Shown here piece by piece: positions 25,013-32,549 of a DNA stretch of 64,000 nucleotides. Source of the DNA: Candidatus Obscuribacterales bacterium. Its GTDB lineage: Bacteria > Cyanobacteriota > Vampirovibrionia > Obscuribacterales > Obscuribacteraceae. Below the pieces are notes generated by a model. It searched no databases. It worked only from the letters and a program-made list of their open reading frames with translations, and had not been told where the DNA came from. The stretch spans positions 1-64,000 of the forward strand of contig JAIETF010000056.1 of NCBI GenBank assembly GCA_019745415.1, given 5' to 3'. Numbering within the stretch: position 1 is the first letter of the stretch; each line of letters begins with the position of its first letter. A program made the position numbers and the translations under genes.

Positions 25013-28000
25013 ATTCAGTTCTTCTTTCTTTTTCATGGGGCTCTGTATTACTGTTTTGCCCTTTCTTGTTGGTCTTGCGGCGCTTGCTTCGATGTATTTT
25101 GTCGTACTTGCCGGACAGAACTATGCCAGGCAGGCCGAAGCTATTTGGGGTTCCTCGCAGGCTGTAGAAACTGCTTTCGCCGATCTGGTCTTGCATGGCT
25201 ATCGCAGGCTTAGTCCAATTTTTTCCGGTGAGGCGGTGGGCGAATTGCAGTTGCCGGAAAAGCTCTCCGGGCAGCCGCCAGTGCATGATCGACAAGCGGC
25301 TGGGCTTGCTGATTTATGCCGGTCGCTGCAGTCGGTGGTTGATCGAGAGTCGAACCGTTTGGCTGGTCAATCGTTCCACAGCAATCAGGCGAGACTGGTT
25401 AGTTATGCCGGACTTTCTCTAAAGACCTTGGGGGCAGCTGGTGCGGTTGATGATTATCTGCACCGCAATGAAGTGCAGGCGGAAGCTATCTGGCTGTCCT
25501 GGCAGCGTCTCTGTTCGTTGTTTTGGTTGCTTGCTTGGCTATCTATCGCTGTAAGCATCTCACTAGCCTTGATCATTGCCTCGTATTTCAATAAAGGAAT
25601 TGTGGCGCGCCTTTTTGCATTAGAGAATTTGGTCGCCGGTTTGGGGAAAGGCCAGTTCGCTTTTGCCCAGTTGGAAGAGAATGCTATCGTGTCTCATTCT
25701 TTGGCGGAGCCCGGAGCCTGGTGGTCTACTGCCGCTGCCTTTAGGTCAATTGAACAGGCCTTCACCAGGCTCTTTTGTCAGATAAACAAGAGTCGGCGTG
25801 AAAGTGCTGCCATTGTCGGTTTGTTGGCGGCCGATTTAGACACGACAGTGAAAGAACTGAAAGCAATTGAGGGCAATGAGGATAAGGCGCGGAAGATTAA
25901 TGCTGCACTGCACAAAATAAGCGACTTTGTTGGCGAACTGACGGCTCTATCAGATGCAATTGTGCCGGCCAGTCTAGAGAAGCTTTTCATCTCTGAGTTT
26001 AGGGTGAAAGAAGCTGTTGAAAAGGTTATTTTGGAACTATCGGCTCTGGCGTCCAGCCGAGAAATTGAGCTTGTTTTCGAAGGCAATGAAGAAACTCTTC
26101 TCGCCACCGATCGAAGAGTATTCGAGAATGTCTTGGCTAATCTATTAGGCAATGCCATTAAGTTTGCGCCAAGCCCTTCCAAAGTCAAGACTAAGCTATG
26201 GAGGCCTTCGTCGAGAAGCGGACTTTCGCAAGATTCGGTGGTTTTGCAAGTTATCGACAGTGGACCGGGGCTCAATCAAGAACAGGTAGACCAGATTTGG
26301 GGGAGTGGGGAGAGTAAGAGCCGGACTGCCATTGTCAGCGAGAAGTTCGGGCAAGGTTTTGGCCTTGGCTTAGCCTTCTGTCGTCTTATTCTAGAGCGTT
26401 GCGGTGCTCGACTCTCATATAGCAAAGAGGACGAACAGTCGATCTTCACCCTTACTTTTCCTTCTCAGCAGTTGGATCTGCTTGGTCTTGATCAAGTCGA
26501 TTCGGATAATGTCCGAAATCTCGCCTCGGAATCCCCTTCAAGAGCCGATTCGGCTTCTTGGCAGAAGACAGCGGTATCTCCCTTCCTCAAGAAGACAGTC
26601 TTGCTTATTTGCCTTCCAATTTTGTTTCAGGCTTGTCTTTTGGGTGCTCTAGCCATTAGCGTGCTCGACTCAGATAAGCTACTGATGCAAATAAAGTCTA
26701 GACAAGAAATCAGTGCTTATGCTGGTCGAGCTTGGCTCAATCTCTTCGCTGGCGGCTACTGGACGGCGCTCTCTTTAGCCATGCAGAACAGTCGGTATGC
26801 AGACAAGGCCACAACCTCTCTGGTTACCGTGCGCCAGGTATTGAACCGCCTTGATCTCTGCTCTCGCGACGAGATGAGAGATGAAGCGCTCTGGCGAGGC
26901 GTTATACCCACACTAGAAGGAGAATTGGGCCGATTGGATTCGGCTTTTGAGTCGACTATGGCTTCAGTTGGCTTTGGTCGAGAAGATATGCTTGGTTCGC
27001 TGGCCTTTTCGATCAAGCGGGGACAACTATTTTCTTTGCGAATGATGCAGGTCTTGTCGGGACAGTTCAGACAAATAGATGAAATTCTCTCACTGCAAGC
27101 GCAACGATTCCGCTTTTTACAATTTCAGTTTTTGTTCTTGACCCTGCTTTGCCTGGCTTGTTGTATCGCTTTGCCCGTTGTGTTCAGCCGCAATCTGGTG
27201 AGAAGGTTGGAGGTTTTAACAGCCCTGGCCTCAGGCGATGCCAGGCGCCAACTTAGAGAACACTCTGAATTTGCTGAAGTCGGCCCAGGTGACGAGATTG
27301 ATAGACTGCAAGCAAAGCTAGTCTCGATGTTAGTTCAGTTGGAAGAGAGTGAGAGCATGAAGGAGCGCCTGATCGCAGCTATTGCCCATGATATTCGCTC
27401 GCCTATTCAGAACTTGGTACTCTTGCTGGAAGACGGTCTGTCGGCAACTAGTTCTAGTGCCGATGAGGCGCTAAGTAGGTTTAAGCGCTCACTGGCTATT
27501 ATTCAAGATTTGCTCGTCTCTCAGAAACTCGCGGCTAGAGCAGAGATGCTAGACTTTGTCGACTCACCAAGCACTGTGGTCTCGCTGCAAGAATTGCTTG
27601 CCGACCAAGTGGCTGAGTTCGCTGATGAAGCCGGTCTCAAAGATGTCTTTATCGAAATGTCCGGCAGTTTTCCCGAGATTAAAGGCGATAGAAGTCTCAC
27701 TGCTCTTATGATCAGATATTTGATCAAATTTGCTCTTTCTCTCTGCCCAGATGGCCAGGTCTTGGTTCTTAAGGCTTCGCCGCCTCCGTCCCCAGATTCT
27801 AGTCATGGAGATGCCGCCGGTCTAACTTTGGCTGCCGGCATTACCGGAGATATAAGAGAGGCAATCAATGCCTGCACACGCTTTTCAGTAGAAGGGGGCA
27901 AAGACATAGAGGCTTATGCACTCTCTTTGATTTGGCAAAACTTAACCCGGCTAGTCGCTTTAACCGGTACTTCCTTGCAGGTGCGCTATAACAAAGAACT

Positions 28001-28031
28001 GCATGAAAGTCTGCTTGAAATTGACTTTTGA
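24966..28031 (+). CDS. Two-core membrane histidine kinase with complementary degenerate halves
   Basis: 1021 aa, overlapping the TPR gene. It is a fusion of two kinase units. Unit 1: TM helix (residues about 23-50), extracytoplasmic loop, TM helix (about 175-205), DHp-like helices, then an intact ATPase core (N box NLLGNAIKFAP, G1 DSGPGL, G2 GQGFGLGL). In its H box the phosphoacceptor is Ala289 (LAADLDTT). Unit 2: TM helix (about 535-560), loop, TM helix (about 720-745), HAMP-like linker, an intact H box with His808 (IAAIAHDIRSP), but an ATPase region lacking N and G boxes. The two halves may complement each other. The OmpR-type regulator at 28044 is convergent, 12 bases away, and is the obvious partner. 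Confidence 0.85.
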   Translation: MNRVPNRWPNQNFPSRFSSSFFFMGLCITVLPFLVGLAALASMYFVVLAGQNYARQAEAIWGSSQAVETAFADLVLHGYRRLSPIFSGEAVGELQLPEKLSGQPPVHDRQAAGLADLCRSLQSVVDRESNRLAGQSFHSNQARLVSYAGLSLKTLGAAGAVDDYLHRNEVQAEAIWLSWQRLCSLFWLLAWLSIAVSISLALIIASYFNKGIVARLFALENLVAGLGKGQFAFAQLEENAIVSHSLAEPGAWWSTAAAFRSIEQAFTRLFCQINKSRRESAAIVGLLAADLDTTVKELKAIEGNEDKARKINAALHKISDFVGELTALSDAIVPASLEKLFISEFRVKEAVEKVILELSALASSREIELVFEGNEETLLATDRRVFENVLANLLGNAIKFAPSPSKVKTKLWRPSSRSGLSQDSVVLQVIDSGPGLNQEQVDQIWGSGESKSRTAIVSEKFGQGFGLGLAFCRLILERCGARLSYSKEDEQSIFTLTFPSQQLDLLGLDQVDSDNVRNLASESPSRADSASWQKTAVSPFLKKTVLLICLPILFQACLLGALAISVLDSDKLLMQIKSRQEISAYAGRAWLNLFAGGYWTALSLAMQNSRYADKATTSLVTVRQVLNRLDLCSRDEMRDEALWRGVIPTLEGELGRLDSAFESTMASVGFGREDMLGSLAFSIKRGQLFSLRMMQVLSGQFRQIDEILSLQAQRFRFLQFQFLFLTLLCLACCIALPVVFSRNLVRRLEVLTALASGDARRQLREHSEFAEVGPGDEIDRLQAKLVSMLVQLEESESMKERLIAAIAHDIRSPIQNLVLLLEDGLSATSSSADEALSRFKRSLAIIQDLLVSQKLAARAEMLDFVDSPSTVVSLQELLADQVAEFADEAGLKDVFIEMSGSFPEIKGDRSLTALMIRYLIKFALSLCPDGQVLVLKASPPPSPDSSHGDAAGLTLAAGITGDIREAINACTRFSVEGGKDIEAYALSLIWQNLTRLVALTGTSLQVRYNKELHESLLEIDF

Positions 28032-28043
28032 TAGCTGTTCTCT

Positions 28044-28715
28044 TTAGCGTTCTAGAATATAGCCGGCACCTGGAATGGTTTTGATCAGGTCTTGCTGATT
28101 GAACAAACTCAGCTTTTGTCTCAAAAGACCCATCCAAGTGCGTACAGTGTTTGAGGTGGCAGCGCTGTCGGAAGACCAGACCATGTCTAGTAACTGTTGA
28201 GCGCTGAATATTTTATTGGGATTGCGCAGTAGAAACTCCAAAAGAGCTGTTTCTTTAGGACGGAGAGTGATTTTTTCATTGCCGTCGGTGAGCAAATTCA
28301 TCTCTGGTTTAAGCAAGAGCCCATTGGCTGTCAGTTCTGCTTCGAAGGCGCCTTGTCTTCTGCGCAAAAGACTGCGCAGTCGCGCTGCCAGCTCTCTCGC
28401 TGCAAAGGGTTTAGTGAGATAGTCGTCAGCCCCCGCTGATAGACCGCGCTCTAGAAATTCTATGTCGTTTTGACCAGTCAAGAATATGATTGGAGTCTGA
28501 CCGCCCCGCCGGCGGTACTCTTTGCAAATGGCTTCCCCGCTCAATCCAGGCAGATTCCAATCCAGCACTATCGCATCGTAGTGAAAGGACGAAAGCATTT
28601 GCAGGGCATCTTCGCCATCGTGGACCGATTCGATTTGGTAGGACTGTTCCTCTAAGAACTGAGTCAAACCGGCAACTAGATTTTGATCGTCATCGACAAG
28701 AAGAATTTTCGCCAT
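28044..28715 (-). CDS. OmpR/PhoB-family response regulator
   Basis: 223 aa from ATG 28715; a start five codons earlier is less likely. Receiver domain: acidic pocket VDDDQ, phosphoacceptor Asp52 (VLDWNLPG), switch Thr in FLTGQ, and Lys in DYLTKPF. Then a winged-helix DNA-binding domain (LRPKETALLEFLLRNPNKIF, SNTVRTWMGLLRQKL, IKTIPGAGYIL). Convergent with the two-core kinase. The unusual arrangement, kinase and regulator on opposite strands end to end, may use overlapping 3' ends for mutual control. Confidence 0.92.
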   Translation of the reverse strand: MAKILLVDDDQNLVAGLTQFLEEQSYQIESVHDGEDALQMLSSFHYDAIVLDWNLPGLSGEAICKEYRRRGGQTPIIFLTGQNDIEFLERGLSAGADDYLTKPFAARELAARLRSLLRRRQGAFEAELTANGLLLKPEMNLLTDGNEKITLRPKETALLEFLLRNPNKIFSAQQLLDMVWSSDSAATSNTVRTWMGLLRQKLSLFNQQDLIKTIPGAGYILER

Positions 28716-28806
28716 GCGTGCATTATACAAATTTGACGCTGGTTTTATATCGCTTCGCCTAACCTCGCACTATTGGAAATTACTGACGCTTTCCTGTGAG
28801 GTTGCA

Positions 28807-30147
28807 ATGATAACTGGCGAAATTAGGGCGACATATGTTGACAAACCTGCCGTGGCAATGCCTCCGAGTAAGCCGAATGAAGGCGAAGGACTCTGCCTAA
28901 TTGATCAGCTGACTGTACAGTTGCAAGAATTCGAGAAGCTATATAGAAATGTGCCGGAGTCTATGGCAAGCGGCGCAATCGAGCATTTTCGAGGCTTGAT
29001 TGCCATTTTCGATGAGCGTTACAGTAGGCTATCGGGGCTGGCCTTGGCTGAAATTAGTCGCATACAAATCGAGCTGATAGAGAACTCTTCGGCCGGGCGG
29101 TCTCTGCGCCAACGTCTTGAGTGCTATTTTGAGCAATCAAGTCAACCCTATGCCAAAACCTTGACGGCCCTGATTAATGATGTACTTTGCGGCAGCGATG
29201 TCAGCCTTGCCGACTTTATGAGAGCTGGTTTTGATTCAGATGAGGCGCTTATCTATCTAATCACTGCCTTTCTTGTCTGCCAAAGAAAAGAGGGAGAGCT
29301 TACCGAAAGGCTGGCAGTTTTGGAAAGAGAGGTGCACGAGTCTAAAGAGGCGCGATTGCAGGCCCGGCTCTTGTTGGCAAAAAGCTTAGAGAATTTAGGC
29401 TATATTCGCGATGCTCACAGTCTGGTTGAAGAATGGCAAAAGTTATTTGGTGCCGGACAGGGTCTAGCCGGCTCTGGGCCGGTCATAGGGTGGCAGAGTC
29501 GAACCGAAGTCATTCTCGACCGTCAGTCTAACTTTCAAGCCATGCTTGCTGAGTTGAAGAATTTTAGAGAAGAGTTTGGGCATTGCGACGTACCGAGGCG
29601 CTACAAAGAGAATCAGCGTTTAGCTATTTGGGTGGCCAATCTGCGCAGTCGACGCAAAAAGGGACTTCTTAGTCGCGAACGTGTTGAAGCGCTTGATCAA
29701 TTAGGCTTTCTCTGGGAGAGCAATAGACGACTGTGGCAGAATTACTTTGATGCTCTAGCTCAATTCATCAAAGAGCATGGTCATAGCTTTGTGCCAATAG
29801 ACTATGAAGAGAACCCAAGCCTGGCTAAATGGGTGCGCAATTTGCGCAAAGATGTACGCCGCCAATCTGTATCGGAAAGAAGAATCGCTGCCTTGAGAGC
29901 TATAGGCTTTGATTTTGAAGTGCGGGAGAAGGTCTGGTGTGAGCGCTTTGATCAGTTGCGTCTCTTTAAGGAGAGATTCGGTCACTGTCTTGTACCAAAC
30001 TCTTGGCCCGAGGATCGTACGCTATCGCGCTGGGTTTCACACCAGAGACAATGCTATAAGAACGGGCAGATTGAGCCTGAGCGGGTGGCTCTACTTGAGT
30101 CGCTGGGCTTCGTTTGGGCTCCGCAAAGAGGTCGGCCGAGCAAATAG
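28807..30147 (+). CDS. Protein with three helicase-associated (HA) repeats
   Basis: 446 aa from ATG 28807 (GAGG six bases upstream). The N-terminal half is helical without a named domain. The C-terminal ~210 residues hold three HA domains (pattern W-F-L-x-F-x-x-x-x-G-H-x-x-V-P...L-A-x-W-V...R), e.g. FREEFGHCDVPRRYKENQRL, FIKEHGHSFVPIDYEENPSL and FKERFGHCLVPNSWPEDRTL. HA repeats usually follow helicase domains and are thought to bind nucleic acid, but no helicase is present here. The C-terminus is basic. Likely DNA- or RNA-binding. Confidence 0.78.
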   Translation: MITGEIRATYVDKPAVAMPPSKPNEGEGLCLIDQLTVQLQEFEKLYRNVPESMASGAIEHFRGLIAIFDERYSRLSGLALAEISRIQIELIENSSAGRSLRQRLECYFEQSSQPYAKTLTALINDVLCGSDVSLADFMRAGFDSDEALIYLITAFLVCQRKEGELTERLAVLEREVHESKEARLQARLLLAKSLENLGYIRDAHSLVEEWQKLFGAGQGLAGSGPVIGWQSRTEVILDRQSNFQAMLAELKNFREEFGHCDVPRRYKENQRLAIWVANLRSRRKKGLLSRERVEALDQLGFLWESNRRLWQNYFDALAQFIKEHGHSFVPIDYEENPSLAKWVRNLRKDVRRQSVSERRIAALRAIGFDFEVREKVWCERFDQLRLFKERFGHCLVPNSWPEDRTLSRWVSHQRQCYKNGQIEPERVALLESLGFVWAPQRGRPSK

Positions 30148-30213
30148 AATTTGACGTGGATTTTATTCACCTTTGCGTATTCTTTCCTCACTTGATTTTC
30201 TTGGAGTGGAAAG

Positions 30214-31695
30214 ATGGACAAGACGCACGAACCGGTCGAATCTGAGCTGGCGCAGAAGCACCATAATGAGCAGCAAAGTGATGGTTTGCATTTGCTCTAT
30301 GATTTTGTTACCTCGCCCTTGCTTGCCCACAGAAAGCCTGATAATCAGTCGTCTGAGCTTAAGTTGGATGCTAAGGAACTCTATAATACTTGCGTCAAAC
30401 AAGGCGATAATTCAGTGCTCGGCATGTTGGGCTTGCACAGTCGCAGCAAGGAAGAGCAGGAGAAGCAAGAGTCTGGTTGCTACAAATCGGTTTTGGAGCA
30501 ACATCAGAAGGCGGTCGGTGAATATTGGAACCAGGTGGAACTAGATAAGAGCTTCGGACGCCTGATCTATCAGTTCCCGCCCGATTTTAACGGACCGCCT
30601 AAGCCGGCCCATGTCGAAGATAAAGTCTTGAAGACACCCTCGGCGAAATTGCCTTCTGCAAATGACATGCTCGACAATGCTAAGGAATTGAATCGGTTGG
30701 CGGAACACAGTCCTGATGCGCCTGATTTTAAGCCTCGTCAGCTTTCGGAAGGCGAGTTTAAACAAGGCTATGCCAAAGAAGCCTTGAACGTGGGTAAGAA
30801 ACTTGGCTTGACCGCCGAGGAAACTGAGAAAGTAGTGATGAATATCTACGCTTTCGAGTGCGGCGGACGCGGAACTTATGATTTGCTATCGGGTGTAGAC
30901 AAAAGGCTGACTCAGCCGGATAAACCCGGACATAGCGAAATACAAGAAGCCCGCCGGTCAGCCCATCCAATTTCTTCGGCGGTTGGCTATAACCAGATAA
31001 TAATGAGCACCAATCTAGCTATTCACGATAAAGAAGCGGCACCGGTTGCCGAGCGCCTGCGTGAATTAGCGAAAGACTCGCCACGGGGTGCCGAAATAGA
31101 GGGCAAGGCAAAACTATACGAAGACTTGCAGAACAACCTGCACAAGGAACTTTTGTCATTTGCCGCCGAGCACCCGGGCAGGCGACAAAAGTACCTAGAC
31201 CACGATGGCAATCCGCGTTATAAACTCTATCAAGATTTTGCCGCTTCCCATAAACCAACCGCCAGTGGTTTGACTGGGCGCCAGTTTTCCTCGGCTTTGC
31301 ACGCCCTCAATCTTGACGGCGATCTGGGGCCGGTGATTCAAGCTAGGCAGTTGGAACATACGATGCAACATATGCTTTCGCCGGAGGTACGCGCCAATCT
31401 TAGTAAGTTAAAGGGCGATAAAGCAGGAGAGTATTTCGGCGCTGCGGTGGAAATGGCTAATCTAGCCGGTGAGAAGAATGGCGCCGCTATGCTTAAGCCC
31501 GGTCGCAGTCATTTGCCCACGGTCAATTTCTTCGACCGCAAAGGCTATGAGGCTAATCCGATTGTGCAAAAACGAAATGCCGGACAATTATTGGAAGCGG
31601 TGTATCGAGTTATGCACGGGGCTAATGCCAGCCCAGAACTCTGGGGCAATGCCCAGTTTGCAGAGTCTTTTAAGACTGAGCAAATGCAGCAGTAA
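30214..31695 (+). CDS. Large hypothetical protein, possible lysozyme-like fold
   Basis: 493 aa, GGAG seven bases before the ATG. No signal peptide or membrane helix. Residues about 215-270 read FECGGRGTYDLLSG ... HPISSAVGYNQIIMS. This resembles the pattern of lytic transglycosylases and related lysozyme-fold enzymes, where a catalytic Glu is followed by a S-A-x-G-x-x-Q motif; the match is weak and not proof. The rest is hydrophilic and helical. A strong terminator at 31729 ends it, so it is a single-gene unit. Confidence 0.65.
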   Translation: MDKTHEPVESELAQKHHNEQQSDGLHLLYDFVTSPLLAHRKPDNQSSELKLDAKELYNTCVKQGDNSVLGMLGLHSRSKEEQEKQESGCYKSVLEQHQKAVGEYWNQVELDKSFGRLIYQFPPDFNGPPKPAHVEDKVLKTPSAKLPSANDMLDNAKELNRLAEHSPDAPDFKPRQLSEGEFKQGYAKEALNVGKKLGLTAEETEKVVMNIYAFECGGRGTYDLLSGVDKRLTQPDKPGHSEIQEARRSAHPISSAVGYNQIIMSTNLAIHDKEAAPVAERLRELAKDSPRGAEIEGKAKLYEDLQNNLHKELLSFAAEHPGRRQKYLDHDGNPRYKLYQDFAASHKPTASGLTGRQFSSALHALNLDGDLGPVIQARQLEHTMQHMLSPEVRANLSKLKGDKAGEYFGAAVEMANLAGEKNGAAMLKPGRSHLPTVNFFDRKGYEANPIVQKRNAGQLLEAVYRVMHGANASPELWGNAQFAESFKTEQMQQ

Positions 31696-31728
31696 GACTA
31701 GTCGACGATTGAATTTTCCCAGGGGAGT

Positions 31729-31758
31729 GAAGAGGCGCTTAGCGCGCCTCTTCTTTTT
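31729..31758 (+). terminator. Terminator of the gene at 30214
   Basis: GAAGAGGCGC (31729-31738) pairs with GCGCCTCTTC (31744-31753), followed by TTTTT. The remaining ~270 bases to the next gene show no clear feature. Confidence 0.85.
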
Positions 31759-32027
31759 GCTTCAATAAGACAGAGGGGTGGTATGTCTTTCTAACTGTCA
31801 CCATGAGCGGTGCTTGTCTCTCTTGATAAGCCGCCTGTGGCTGTTTCATTATCAGGGTATGTTCGGTTTTTTGTCTCTGTAAGGAAATACGTCGTCTCTG
31901 TCAAGAACAAAGTAAGAGCCAAATTCAACTGATTGAGACCTTGCCTGTAGGCAAGTTGAACCGAACCTAGTCTTTCAAGTTAACTCAAGAGAAAGGAGAT
32001 GCAGCGATTGCCTCTCAAGAAAAAGGC

Positions 32028-32549
32028 GTGCCGCGAGCGGCGCTAGCAGTCATCGTGGTTGGAATAATCTGGCAGTTGCTGCTGGTTTATTTTGACCTTG
32101 GCTTAGATTTGCTCAACCTACCAAACTGGTTGAATCGTCTAATTCAATTAACTACCGCTTTCTTGCTCTATAGCTGGTCGGCAGTATGCTTTTGCATAGG
32201 GTTGAGTGCCGGTTCTAGGGTTAATCAAGGGCGCGATTTCTGTAAGCACTCCTGGGCACTCGCCCAAGCATATCTCTACTTAAGAGAGACTATACAACTG
32301 GCCGCTCACCTTTTGGAAAGAGCCAGCGGCGCCAGTGCGCCCTCTAGTTCTCTTACATTAGGCTTGCGCTATCTAGCTCTAGCCCTATTCGCCTACCAGG
32401 TAATCTTCAAAATGGGTTCTCCAACCCTGGTAGCTCACTTGTCCGGCTTGACGCTGGGCTATCTCTGTGCCGGCTTCATTGAGAAATTCAAAGGATGGAA
32501 AGCCGGTATCCAAAAGAAGGAAAATGAAAATGTTTCCGAAACTTCCTAA
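32028..32549 (+). CDS. Four-helix membrane protein coupled to the divergent FtsH
   Basis: 173 aa from GTG 32028. No ATG or TTG is available further upstream with the AAAGGAG near 31994-31999; an ATT codon about seven codons before the GTG is at ideal distance, so a rare AUU start is possible. Four hydrophobic segments: ALAVIVVGIIWQLLLVYF, IQLTTAFLLYSWSAVCFCIG, LRYLALALFAYQVIF and VAHLSGLTLGYLCAGF. The last resembles the His-bearing helix of rhomboid proteases (AHxxG), but no GxSG serine motif is present, so at most it is a pseudorhomboid. It overlaps the FtsH-like gene by about 20 bases, implying translational coupling and probably a complex. Confidence 0.65.
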   Translation: MPRAALAVIVVGIIWQLLLVYFDLGLDLLNLPNWLNRLIQLTTAFLLYSWSAVCFCIGLSAGSRVNQGRDFCKHSWALAQAYLYLRETIQLAAHLLERASGASAPSSSLTLGLRYLALALFAYQVIFKMGSPTLVAHLSGLTLGYLCAGFIEKFKGWKAGIQKKENENVSETS

